Source: Wyeomyia smithii | Lineage: Eukaryota > Arthropoda > Insecta > Diptera > Culicidae | NCBI RefSeq assembly: GCF_029784165.1 | Contig: NC_073695.1 | Span: 14,321,286-14,385,285 of the forward strand | Direction: 5' to 3' | DNA length: 64,000 nucleotides | Shown here: positions 33,158 through 44,764 of the stretch, one piece after another | How the letters are laid out: each line of letters begins with the position of its first letter | Numbering within the stretch: position 1 is the first letter of the stretch | The notes under the pieces: model-generated | What the model saw: the letters and a program-made list of their open reading frames with translations, nothing else | Databases searched by the model: none | What the model was told of the DNA's origin: nothing | Made by a program: the position numbers and the translations under genes

Positions 33158-34674
33158 CATACATACCTGAAGCTATGGGTACCAATTAATCCTGTTACAA
33201 AAATCGAATAAGGTGTGTATGTGTGCGGAAGTATGTGTATGTGTGTTTATTTTCATTCTTACGACCAATGTATCTCGATTTTCTCAGCAACGGCTGAACC
33301 GATTCGATTGTTCTTAGTCGCGTTTGAAAGAGCTAAAAGTCTAGTTAGTTGATGAAAAATATCGTTTTGATCCGAAGGTTCATTCAAAAAGGACGTAACA
33401 AAGGGTGATCAATTTACATGGGAACTGATAAACTAATTGATTTTTTTCATCGGTTTGACTGATTTTAGAAATGTATAAAGGTGCATTCTTGTAATTCGCA
33501 TCAAAATCAAATCAATCGAAAGGCTACGTGGGACATGTGTAAAAGTATGTGTTTATTTGTTTCATCCCAGTGTGAGAATTTTCACACATATGGGTTACGA
33601 ATACGCTAATGCAAAAAGTACCTATTCAGTGTTTGCACAGCCTGGTTAAGCAGTGTTCAACATTTACACAGTTTTATGTCTACTGCAAGACAAGTATACT
33701 CGAACTTCAAGGTATATTGAAATAAATTGAGAATGGATCTCCCGAGATGGTCTAACAAGCCAGTCGTCGTGGGTTCGAACCTCGGCTCGGGCGAAACTGT
33801 TAGTGTTAGTAGGATCGTAGCGCTAACCCTGCAATTGTCCTTTACACTAAACATTTGACTGCGAAGTCTGTGTATAATGAACGAATCGAAATGTAGCACC
33901 AAGGCTTTGCTTACTTTGCTTAGCATAGATTTCAGAATATTCTTACGAACATTTGCTTCATTTGGTCAAACCGATGTTAGGATTTTTTTTTGTTCAATTG
34001 CTATCATAGCATGTTTAATTGGTCTCATATCATGTAAACACGTTTTGTTTTGTAACTTTTGCATGAACCATCGGATCAAACGAATGTCCGATGATGACCT
34101 AATGGCCTTCAAACCCTTTCAATTGGAGCCAAGGAAATCACATCAATACATCCATTGCTGAGATAATCCAAATGTATTTTTCAAGATTGTTTTTGTACAC
34201 TACGCATAATATTCTTCAATTGGTTACCTCAAAAATACTGCAATGTACTAGGCGTTTCCACAAGTTTTGTTTTGTTTTTTTTTTCAACGTACCTTTAGAA
34301 ATTATCATTTAATTTTAAGAATATCTTTGAATAAAAATCTACCCTCCAAATCCTAACAAACGCATCTAGCACCAAAAGGACTCAAATCAGTCAAACCGCT
34401 GAAAGAAAAAATCGGTTAGTTTATCAGTTCCTATATAAGCTGACTACATTTCGTTACGTCATTTCTGAATGAACCTTCGGATCAAAACGATATTTTTCGA
34501 CAAATAACTAGACTTTTAGCTCTTTCAAACGCGACTAAGAACAATCGAATCAGTTCAGCCGATGCTGAAAAAATCGAGATATGATGGTCGTAAGAATGAA
34601 AATATTCACACATACATACCTCACTCGATTTTCGAAACAGGATTATTTGGTACCTATAGCTTCAGGTATGTATG
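33158..34674. mobile_element. Fold-back element with about 300-bp inverted termini
   Basis: The left arm (33158 to about 33490) and right arm (about 34375-34674) are near-complementary over their length. They share CATACATACCTGAAG at the ends, GGTACC near the ends, GATCCGAAGGTTCATTC / GAATGAACCTTCGGATC and TAGTCGCGTTTGAAAGAGCT / AGCTCTTTCAAACGCGACTA. The roughly 880-bp spacer carries a SINE (33735-33915) and no transposase. The target duplication is unclear. Confidence 0.8.
33735..33915 (+). mobile_element. tRNA-derived SINE in the fold-back spacer
   Basis: A box-A-like GAGATGGTCTAACAAGCC and box B GGGTTCGAACC (33771-33781) mark the tRNA head. The body reads ...AGTAGGATCGTAGCGCTA, CTGCAATTGTCCTTTACACT, and ends AATGTAGCACCAAGGCTTTG. 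A second copy lies inverted at 37260-37446, and a tail-only copy at 13922-14030. Confidence 0.8.
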
Positions 34675-34918
34675 TACTCAATGAAAAAAATAAGTTTGGG
34701 GCAAAAATAAGTTGTTTCTTGTCCAAAACAAATTCAAATGTTGTATGTGTGGAAAACCACACACCAGGGTAAACAACATAAGTTTTTTTTAGGATGCAAT
34801 GAAGGATAATCAGAATTCAATAAGATTAATAGGAGTATATTAACATCTTATTTATTGAATACACTTGGCTTGTATACTTTCAATGTACTCTTTGAAAATA
34901 GTTTAAATAGTTTTTATA

Positions 34919-35869
34919 AAGCGTGATTTTTCAAGAATTTGGTTTTTCTTTTAAAAAAAAACGCATAAAAATTACAAAACTGTATGAAACTTTATTTGAG
35001 CGGATAAATTGGTTTATGCCATTTACTTTTTAAAGATAATTTCATTCAAATGTTGGCCACGGCTACGTTTTAAATGGTACATACGAAAAGTCCAGTTTTG
35101 GGTCACTTTTTCGAGCATTTCGGCTGGTATCTCACGAATAACGCGTGTAATGTTGTCTTCCAAGGCTGGAATTGTTGTTGGCTTATCCGCATAGACGAGT
35201 GACTTAACGTAGCCCCACAAAAAATAATCTAGCGGTGTTAAATTCACCGGTCCATTTCGTGAGATGAATTGCTCACCGAACTCATTCCGCAATATGTCCA
35301 TTGATTCGCGTGATGTGTGGCACGTTGCTCCGTCTTACTGAAACTACATGTCAACAAGACCCAGCTCTTCCATTTCCGGCAAAAAAAAATCAGAAATCAT
35401 CGCGCGATAGCGAGCGCCATTGACCGTAACGTTGCGATTTTGATCATCTTTGAAGAAGTACGGACCAATGATGCCTCCAGCGTGTAAACCGAACCAAACC
35501 GTGCTTTTTTCTGGGTGCATTGGCGATTCTTGTATTGCCTCTGGTTGCTCTTCAATCCAAATGTGGCAATTTAGCTTATTAACATACCCATTTAACCAGA
35601 AATGAGCTTCGTCACTGAACACAATTTTCCGGTAAAAAAGTGGATTTCCGGCAAATTGTTCTAAGGCCCATTCACCGAAAATTTTTCACATTTTTTTTTT
35701 ATTTTTCACAGAGGACGAATTTTGGTAATAAAATTCGATTATTTGTAAGCGTTGTTCAGGCGTAAGTCTGTTCATGGTGAGATGGCAAACCAAACTGAGT
35801 ACATGAGACTTTGACAGCTGTCAGAATTCCCGCGTGAACTGTCAAATCTGAATACACGAAATCACCCTT
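34919..35869 (-). mobile_element. Internally deleted mariner-type element with decayed transposase
   Basis: Ends AAGCGTGATTTTT (left) and AAATCACCCTT (right) are imperfect inverted repeats flanked by TA on both sides. On the minus strand the transposase starts MNRLTPEQRLQIIEFYYQNS at about 35775 and then jumps, after an A-rich run, into EWALEQFAGNPLFYRKIVFS. DEAHF holds the first catalytic aspartate. VDM*FQ*DGATCH shows two stops at the second-aspartate motif. NLTPLDYFLWGYVKSLVYAD follows. Most of the DNA-binding half is deleted, so the copy cannot transpose itself. Confidence 0.85.
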
Positions 35870-36073
35870 TAGTAAATAAGTTCTACATTCCTTGTCAGAC
35901 CTCTTACGTGTGCTTAACTTTTCACTGTTTTTTAAAAAATACAACATTATTTTAAATTAATAGTTGCCTATACATCATTAAAAGTATTGGCCATTGCAAG
36001 CTACAATTTTGTACCCGCTTTCTGGCAAAGTTCAAATATCGTTAGGATAAAAGTGTCCGTCTTTTGAGGCTAT

Positions 36074-36890
36074 TCACGAACTAAGCAATTTTTCGATGTC
36101 TTCATATGAGCAGACATATGGACTATGTGCAATTGAAGGAATAATCGGACGGGGCAATATCTGAAAAATATGGCCGGGGAGGTAGACCTCCCCTTTGAGC
36201 GTTTCTATGCAAGTTTTAACGACTTTGGCAGTACGAGACCAAGCATTGGCACGCAGTAGAAACAGTTTTTCGTATATCTGCTCGTTTTGGGGCTGTTTCT
36301 CGTACGGTGCTCGGCTTAATCGCATCAATTGAAAGCGATACCATTCGCCAGTGATGATTGCATTTGGTTTTAACAACAATAAATAGGATCGACTTGGCAG
36401 AGCCGACGACGTAAAATATAACCGGACAGTCGTCATGACCTTTTGTTTGTGGGTTGCTGAATCAATTTTATTCCTCACCCGTCACAATGCGATGAACAAA
36501 ATCCTTCCTTTTTGCCACTAAAGCAGTTGGTCACAGGCGAAAAAACGACGCTCAACATCCCTTTGCTTCTCAACCCAAGTTCTTTGTTTTTGAAGCTTTC
36601 TCAAAGAATGCAATCGTTAGAAAATGGTTTGGCGGGTAACTCCTAATGACGAAGCAAGCTGTTCCTGCGTTCGGCATGGATCCTTATCGAGCAATCTCTC
36701 CAAATCAACGTTTTCGAAGGTGTCTGGCCTTCCTATCTGCGGACAGTCGTCAACATCGAAATTAAGGTATTCAAAGCAAAAAAACAAACGCGGCCCGTCG
36801 TTTCATTTAGGGCAGCAATTCTTTTATTTTAATTGTCAACGCACTTCAGCCACCGTTTTCTTTGAAAGAAATTAGAAATGCAACACTTCT
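36074..36890 (-). mobile_element. Second mariner-type element, heavily mutated transposase
   Basis: On the minus strand: DVDDCPQIGRPDTFENVDLE, RLLDKDPCRTQEQLASSLGV and TRQTIF (the helix-turn-helix region). Stops interrupt, then YLLLLKPNAIITGEWYRFQL, MRLSRA and CSYEDIEKLL follow. This belongs to the Mos1-like mariner side, a different group from the copy at 34919-35869. The catalytic region HDNARPHVAK is degraded to RANAWSRTAK. Confidence 0.75.
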
Positions 36891-37259
36891 CACAAATGAT
36901 GATTGCTTGGAACAAAATCATTCATTTTCACACAACTAAAAGTATATGACGTTTTAGAAGCGTCGAGAGAAATTTTCCACTTTTGTACATAGGTATAGAA
37001 AAATTTCCCCTTCTACGAAGCTAAAATGTAGTTTATTTCCATTCCTCAAAACCAAGTATTGTCGATAAGCTGTTAAGTTGGAATGAAAATTTGTAACGTA
37101 GTAACCGATTAATACAATAGTTCTTAACGAACAGTGTTTCTCGTCTCGGAAAAAGTATAAAGTTTACCTAACGCTCGTCTAACAATCTAATTGCCGAACT
37201 ACTTATTGAAAGCTGGATATCAAACGTCATTCGAAGATCGATTCCAGCTGGAATCAAAA

Positions 37260-37446
37260 GCAAAAGCAAAGCGTTGGTGCTACATCCCGCTTACGGAACT
37301 TGACCATCGTTTTATTATACACAGTCAATCTGTTAGTGAACAGGACAAATGCGGGGCTAACTTTACGCTCCTACTGACATCACCAGTCTTTCTCGAACCG
37401 GGATTCGAACGTACAACGACTGGCTTCTTAGAACAGTATCGTACCT
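37260..37446 (-). mobile_element. tRNA-derived SINE, inverted copy
   Basis: On the minus strand: AGCCAGTCGTTGTACGTTCG (head with box B GTTCGAATCCC), then AGTAGGAGCGTAAAGTTAGC, CCGCATTTGTCCTGTTCACT and a TGTAGCACCAACGCTTTGCT tail. Same family as 33735-33915. Confidence 0.75.
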
Positions 37447-37509
37447 GAAGTAAACAGTAAACTTGTGCGAAAGACTTGCCAAACTCCAATAATTCTGCTA
37501 TGCTCGAGA

Positions 37510-38270
37510 AGGTCCTGAAAGCAGCAGTTACAGTTTTGTCAAATCCAAACGATGTTCGGTGGGGTTTTTGCGACGACATTCTAGTGTGACGAGGTCGAGC
37601 AATCGACAGCGGTCGGGATACGGAGAGAGATTTTCCAGCTAACGCCAGAGTAGATCTCGTAAAGCAAGTCAGACAAATTTCTTCTGAACACGTTCACTCC
37701 GCAGACACCAAGTTAACTGATGAGGGTACCAAATCAGGCTACAATTTTCAAGTAGTAATCGTACTACAGATCAATACAAGGCTTTGATGGTTACGGCCAA
37801 TTTTTGAAATAAATCCCAGCTGTGGAGTCGCTTTTGATATTAGGCTAGCATGACGTAGGTGGAATGTGAGCTTAGTGTCAAACAGAATAGGTACCATGGT
37901 CGCAAACACGGGTAACTCTTCTCAGCTCAAGTCCATCAATGCGGTATTCGAATACAATCGGATTCGATAGACGGTGGAATGTCATGACCTCACATTTTCC
38001 AATATCAATTACCAGCCAGTTTCGAAGTCGACGAAAACATTAACATACCTTGCAAACGACGGAATCGTCGGTTGTACAAACTACCAGATACAGCTTTAGG
38101 TCATCCGCGTATACCAACTTATAGTCAACGTTTAACCGTAGCATTGCATCATTAAAAATAGCGCGAAAAGTAAAGGCCCGGTTTACTACCTTGCGGTACT
38201 CCCGATATATATTTGTGAATTGTGACAAAATACAAGAACGAAGCTTCACACGTAGTATCCTTTAACATAA
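37510..38270 (-). mobile_element. Non-LTR retrotransposon relic with YADD motif
   Basis: On the minus strand: YREYRKVVN (degraded QGS motif region), FRAIFNDAMLRLNVDYKLVY running into ADDLKLYLVV, which is the catalytic YADD box, then NWLVIDIGKCEVMTFHRLSN, LELRRVTRVCD and, with frame changes, RSERVQKKFVRLALRDLLWR. Several stops and frameshifts. It is a Jockey-related type different from the others in the window. Confidence 0.7.
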
Positions 38271-40060
38271 ATACGACCATTCAACAAATGCTCCTGTTCT
38301 GGTTTTAGAGTTGTAGTCAGTAATATTTGATAATTTGAATTTGATAGCGATATTTGGTTAATTGAAAATGAGTTTTCAGAAACTTTGTTTTTACTCTTTG
38401 AGGTACATTTTACTAAGTTAGATTTGGAGTCAGTCTTGTCCTTAGACTCATTTATCTATTTTTTTTCTTCTTGTGTTTCTTCTTTTTCAGCCAATTTCTG
38501 ATCATATTGTATTTCTACTTTTTCCATCTGATTGAAGCGACTCAAACCATTGTTTCCATTGTTGGTTTTTTCTAGCCTTCAGAGATGTTTTTCCATTTTG
38601 AACTGAATTCAGAATTAATCGTTTTTTTTTAAAGAAGTGTTTTCAGATGTTTCAAGCTACTTGTTCTAGAGTTTTTATGCATTTTAAATTAAACTTGATA
38701 CAGTTTTTCATTAAATTGGTATTGTTTCTAGTTTATAGTTCATTTTTAAGTCATACGTAATCATACGTAAATTTCTTTATTTGATTATTATTTTTGTTTT
38801 TGGTCTCAACTTTAAAAGTGATTTTAATTAGTCCACTACGTTTAGATTTTTATTTGTTTAGAAGATGTTGTTGTATTACTTTCATTCTCAACTCAATTCT
38901 TCCCTTCAGATACATTCTTAGATTTATTTTACCTTAACATGTTTTTAGTCACGGAAATATTTGAAATTATTTTGTTTCTGACTTCTTCTGGATTTTAGAT
39001 ATGTTTTCCAGCATGAACTTTTGTGTGCTTTCTTTTTACTTTTATCAGGCGTTTTAACATTTTTTGACGATAATTTGGAATAAATTTTTGATTGTAGTTT
39101 TTCTGGACGTAAAGTAAATATAAACTCAATTTTCTTGTTCCTGAAACTGAAATGATATATTTTGTATTTTCTGTTTAAGATGTTTTAGTCAGTATGTTAC
39201 TCGTAGCGTTAGCTCGAGCTCGCTTTTATTCTTTTCTTCCATGCAGACTAGATACTAACTTCCCAGACTCTACCGAAGTTTCCTGACATTATTTAATCCT
39301 CCTCTCCTGATTTCTTCGAGCGGTTCACAACTATTTTAGAAATCTAAGTCTTTTTGGAGTGGATTTTGGAATATATTATGTTGCTTTTTTTCATTCAAAG
39401 CATAACGATTATATTTCTTTCGGTTTAATTATAAACTAACTATGTCTTTTGGTGCATTTCTCAGTCCTCATAGGCTGAATTTTTATGGAATTCTTCTCAT
39501 TTATGGATTTCCAACTGGTTTTGGGGTAATTTTGATATTATTATGCTTTTGCTGGCATTTTATTGTTTAATCACTAAATAAATCACCTAAATAAACATTT
39601 TCGAACTCTCCTTTGTGAAAAAAATGTCCACGTGTACAAAGAGGAGGAAGGGGAGGGATTTGTTCAATGTCCACGCTTGTCCCCGAGGGGGAACGGAGGG
39701 TTTATAATGACGATTTTTGTCTCCACGTAGAATGTGGATGGCCCAAACTATAATCTCGAGCAATTTAAAGCATCTGAGAGACTAGTTATGCCCCTATAAT
39801 TACTGACATTTTGATTGGAATTTCCATTGCTCGAACGACTTGTTGAAAATGCAGCAAAGTGGGTTTGCCAGCGCAATGGCACAACGGTTCATAATTATAG
39901 CGAGGATGCCATCGGGTCTCTTGAGTTTCTTTGAGTATCCGCCTCAACATCGGAGGCAACTCTATCAGCAAACACGAATGTGAAAAAAGTTGCTGAAAGC
40001 CACCCTTTTTCGATTCTGGAGTCGAGTCTAAATCATCCAAACAAACATTTACAGGTACCG
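38271..40060. other. Very AT-rich gene-free DNA
   Basis: T-rich on the plus strand with no domain-bearing frame. A partial MITE lies at about 39612-39746 (TGTCCACGTG..., purine-rich core, CTCCACGTAGAATGTGGATG). An 84-codon minus frame at 39786-40040 has ordinary composition but no recognisable domain. Confidence 0.45.
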
Positions 40061-43050
40061 AAGAACATTTTCATTTGGTATTGATAAAATTCCAAAAACT
40101 TTAAGGGTTTCTTTGAGGTCTGTCTAGGAACGTAACACGTAGGATTTGTATAATTTTCTACTAAGACGACGGTATTCGTCGCTGGCGCTTTTGAAATAAC
40201 GTCTCGTTACCTGCATTTCCGGTTACAAAATGAGAACCTTCTAGCTGAGCTCGAGGCCTCTTTTCCCAAGAACTTCTCAATAGTTGTAATTACCACTTCA
40301 AAAATATAGCAGTAAATAGAGAATTTTTTGATTCTGGTTTTCATTTGCTAATTTTAGATTGAATTAAATGCTGCATGCAAATATACATGTTTCAGTGCTA
40401 TCGTTTCCTACCTCATTATTACTTGCCCGACATAATTGTGACTATTATCGTCAGGGTGTTGATTTCATGCAACTGATTTTTTTATTGGGATACAGCAAGC
40501 AATCACAGAGAATAGACGTTCAAGCTGGAAAAATCTGCTTCTGTAAAACGTAGTAACTACCTTTTTATAATTGTCGGTGACAAGTAATGACAATCTCTGT
40601 GATTTGGTATGACGGTTATTTCGAGTGACTAATATTATATTTTCATGAATTAGAAATCCGAAAATACTGCTGTAAAGTAAAACATAGAAACGATAAGCAT
40701 AATGAATGTTGCAAAAAACAGTGGGTTTCACAAGTTTCACCACATAATCTTAACTGCTGCATGGTGGCTTAGAATTCTCGTGCTTAACTGAAGGTTATTC
40801 CCGCCAAGGATTAATGTTCGTACATAATTGACCCCATTTGAAGTAAATTTAGTCGACAAACGTTAGAGCCTCACTCAGCTGAGATGACCCACTTTTCAGT
40901 TAGACGTGCTAATTATTCTTTTTCATCGAAGAACAGACCACAGTGAAACAGCATTAATTCTTCCGAAAGCTCATTCACAACTTCTCTATCGGGGTTAAAA
41001 TTGCAAGCTATGGTCAATTTATAACCGATGGTTGTGGAAATGTTGTTAACCTTTACGTCGGATTTGCTACTTTGTGCATGCACAAGTAGATTTATACTTG
41101 GTATACACTAAGTAGAGGCTGCTATGTGAAATATCTTTAACTATACTGGTAAAATCTCATCCGATCGCTTTCTTATCACGTACAAAAAGGCCACAGGTCA
41201 AACAGCTCCGTCGGGATTATTTAATTAAAGCTGCCCGCGATCCCGCCTCGTTCAAACCTTCAAATGACTTCATCGGGCCGACCTCGTTCGAAGTGGTTCA
41301 GCCAGTTTGAACTGTGCCAAAATGACCTTGAGTTTTGCAACAGATAGGGCTAATCGTCGCCGGATGTCAATGCTCTCTTAGCGGCAAAGATGCCGGCTCA
41401 AGCATTATTTCACTTCATGCACATTGTATTATCAGCTGGCATGTTGCGTCAACTAGATCACAGCAGGAAAAATTAAAAAAAAAACTAACATGTTATCCTG
41501 TAGTTTAATGATATTAGTTTGATGAAACAATTTCACAAAATTACTATCACATCGTAGCTATTCAAACGCGAACAAACCAATTGTGCAAATATTTTGTGAA
41601 TTGAATTTAATCTTCCTAGGCTGACACACCGTTATTCCTAACTAAGAGAATCGTAAAATTACAACTGTACATAATACATCACTTCGCAATTAAAACGAAA
41701 ATAAAATCGGAGGAAAGCGTTTGAGATGCCGACATGAGTGTAAACCCAAGCCTCTGTAGGGTAGAGGGCCAATTTGTCTTCCAAGGATATATTTTCAAAT
41801 AACAGGATTAAATCTTCTCCATTTATGTTGAACGATACCTTTGAGTATATCGTGAAAATTACTTTTAGTCATAGCAATCGTGAATCTAGTACCGAACATT
41901 GGTGATGTTTCTTTAACGAAATTATACATAGATTGATGATAAGCGGTACGGTTTCTATTGCGTCGCAAAAAAAACCTTCCTACGTTGAAAATTTGCAGTA
42001 GGCATGGTATTAACCTTATCAGTACTTAACGAATGTGTTCGGGTTGAAGTGAAACCTGAACGTTTGGCGTCCCTCGCTGTCGCTCTCTCCTCACGCAGAT
42101 TCGTACCATGACACGTGATGCGTTGTGTTTCAACCTGGCGCGTCCATGCGTTTTTTCGGCCAAAAGCAGCATGCCAATGGTGGCGATAGCGTGTTCTGCA
42201 ACCTCCAGAAAATCGGGTTTGTTTCACTATTGAACATAAATTGGGCAAGGTTATCAACGATCGTCCGGGAGCATATACGTTATTCCAGAGACTTCACTGA
42301 CCGGATGTTGCGAAATTTGCAGAACAATTTGTTGGACGGTATGTTTCTTATCAATGACCACAGCTGCGTTCGCAGAGTGCAATGTTAGAACATATTGCAT
42401 TTCAGCATTATATGCAAATTAGTGGCTGACAGAGTTTGGGTATTTGCGAAATACAGATGGATATGTGTTAAAAACAAACGTGAAAGATTGAATGTAGATT
42501 TTTAATACAGAACAGCAACGTCTTACAACGTTTAAGATGAAATAATTAGCTACATAATCATCAGCAAAAATAAGAGTTATAACACATAGAAAGCCATACG
42601 TAGCATTTTCGGAAAAATATATCAAAAACTGTCGTTCAGAGTAAGATAAAAGAATGGTACACGTAGTTTAGAAAATTTCAACCTAAACACATACATTCAC
42701 GCAAATTTGTCCATACCTACATCGGGTGTCATCCCCATTTTAGACATATCATAATTGATTTTGCCATTTCGTGCTATTTTTCATCTTGATTCCGTAAATA
42801 TTTATTCTTAATGATATTCGGCATTTTTACGTTTGCGTTGCGTTGATGTAAATTTTTACATAAAATGTATGGGCTTACTGTAGATTTGCCGCAAACGCAG
42901 CCGCAATGTATCAATTGTGCTTAGGCCTTACCTTCATCAACTTCAAACGCTTTTTTAAGCTGTTGCAGGCGTAATGCACAGATTCCATCATCCCAGATTT
43001 TTTGGATAACCGCTTTGAACTATTCTTGTAATCAGCATGCTTCTACATAA
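40061..43050. other. Gene-free DNA
   Basis: No gene or element recognised with confidence. The GC-richer patches at 41200-41400 and 42050-42260 were read in all frames without a known domain. Confidence 0.4.
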
Positions 43051-43054
43051 TATA

Positions 43055-43260
43055 CTTACTTAGTTTACTTTTGCGGCAGAAGACCGATTATCATAATACG
43101 TCGCCATCTCACTCGGTCTTGGGCTACTATTCCACAGTTGCCTTTAACGCCTATTGTGCAGGCATCCTTCCCCTTACTAACACGCAGAGAATCCATCCCC
43201 AGGATACCTATAACTCGGTGATGGAATCGTGAAAGGAATCGCAAACACGATCTGGAGGAT
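43055..43260 (-). mobile_element. Short RTE-like C-terminal fragment
   Basis: On the minus strand GNCGIVAQDRVRWRRIM resembles the (RGDW)RxVAQDRVxWRR end of RTE polyproteins, followed by a (TAAG)n-type tail at 43050. Its flank (CCATCACCGAGTTATAGG) resembles the repeat edge at 55488-55530. Confidence 0.5.
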
Positions 43261-43935
43261 TCCCACCAGGGCCGGCGGTTCATGTGGGTAGTGTGGGTAG
43301 TAGTACCCACTCGGAAGTTATCCATGTGGGTACTTACCCACACGGGACTATCAAAGAAACCAAAAAAATATAATGTGGCGAGATTTTATGATGGATATCG
43401 TTTAGCGAGAGGTTATAAATCTACAGATTTATGTACAGTTGTAAAGTTTCTCATAGAAAAAAAAATTTAATTGTTCTCGAATGTTGTTGTTTTCTCTGAT
43501 TAATCAATACCAGGCTTGTCGTAAAGAAAGAAGTATTTTTTCTGATTCGAGCCGAATTGAAAATTATTTAAAAACTGCAATTGTTGGAAATCGGGCCAAC
43601 TACGTGGCGATTCTATATTCACAACCAGCTTTCCAAAGCATAGTCGCAAAATGGAAATTGACATTAAAAAAAAATAACAAATATCTGCATGAAAAAACGC
43701 GTCTATTCGGAAATCCACGTGAACATCTTTAATGGTTACAATTTTCAATCATACCTGCTAAATACTTGTATAAAAGACTCCCTTCCTAATCTCAAATTTT
43801 GCTTCTCCAAATACGACTTTTTTCTAAACGACTAAATGTTTTTGAATGTTGGCTTCTAGATAAAAAAATAATATATTTACTGCTTGCTGGCAATTTTTTA
43901 GTCTTAGATTTCATATATTTTGTTTTTTGCACCAA
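43261..43935. other. Gene-free DNA with GTGGGTA repeats
   Basis: 43279-43345 holds GTGGGTAGTGTGGGTAGTA and its inverse TACCCACA, a small imperfect palindrome. No gene. Confidence 0.45.
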
Positions 43936-44760
43936 CCTTCTTCCGGTATCTACAACATCTTGGCACTGTTGGACTACAATCAGAGCATCGAAAGAAATGC
44001 CGATTCCGGACGTCCGGCGACCCTGAGCGACAAGAAGCTCCAACAAATGCTTAAGAGACTAGCCGAGGGAAAAGTGGCTACATCGCTGCGTACGCTTGAT
44101 CGGGAGGTCGGTGCAACCGGGCAAACAGTGGAAAAGTAACTGGTAAACAGCGGCAGTCACGTTCATTGGCCTCAGAGTTGCAGACATTGACGCAATGGCA
44201 GCGGTTGAATAAGATGGTCGAGTCGATTTTTCCAGCGAATCGCGACGTGGTGGTGGTGGTCGACGCCGAGACTTCGTATTTCACTTCCTTCGCGAAGGAA
44301 GTGAGCTCTAAGATGAAGTTCATTTCACACACCAAGAAGGTGCTGCTATGACTGACAATCAGCGAGAAGCTCAGTAATGGCCGTGAACTGGGGAATTTAT
44401 AGTACGAAGTGCCTGCCGGAAGTTGCATCTTTCATAAAAAAATACTATAGGAGCGATCTGGTGTCGGCCCACTACCCGAAGCAGTCGTAGGAGGAGGAGC
44501 GGCTGAAAATCGATGTGATACCCAGGTCGACCAACCCACCCAACGTTCCCCAGCTGCGTTCCATCCAGAGCTTCTGGGCAAACCAGAAGCGTAAGACCCA
44601 CTCCAACAATTTTGTCGCGGAAATTGAGGAGGAATTGTTGAGTAAAACGAAGAAAGAACTTAAAAACATGCCTACACGCATTTCGTTTCGCATTTTTCAT
44701 TTTCGCATTTTCGTCCATCATGGCGAAAGTTCTGGTAAACTTCCGGAAGGCCACTCGCAA
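43936..44760 (+). pseudogene. D37E-like Tc1/mariner transposase relic, copy 1
   Basis: ADSGRPATLSDKKLQQMLKR, LAEGKVATSLRTLDREVGAT and GQTVEK give the DNA-binding half. VVVVVDAETSYFT carries the first catalytic aspartate, SDLVSAHYPKQS the second-motif region, and NPPNVPQLRSIQSFWANQKR the third, where the usual glutamate of RPIENFWA is a glutamine. Several stops. The arrangement resembles the mosquito ITmD37E family; that name is tentative. Confidence 0.65.
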
Positions 44761-44764
44761 GGGT

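Noticed and set aside
42000..42390. Overlapping frames in a GC-richer patch
   Set aside because: Both strands are open with no recognisable domain; nothing supports a gene.
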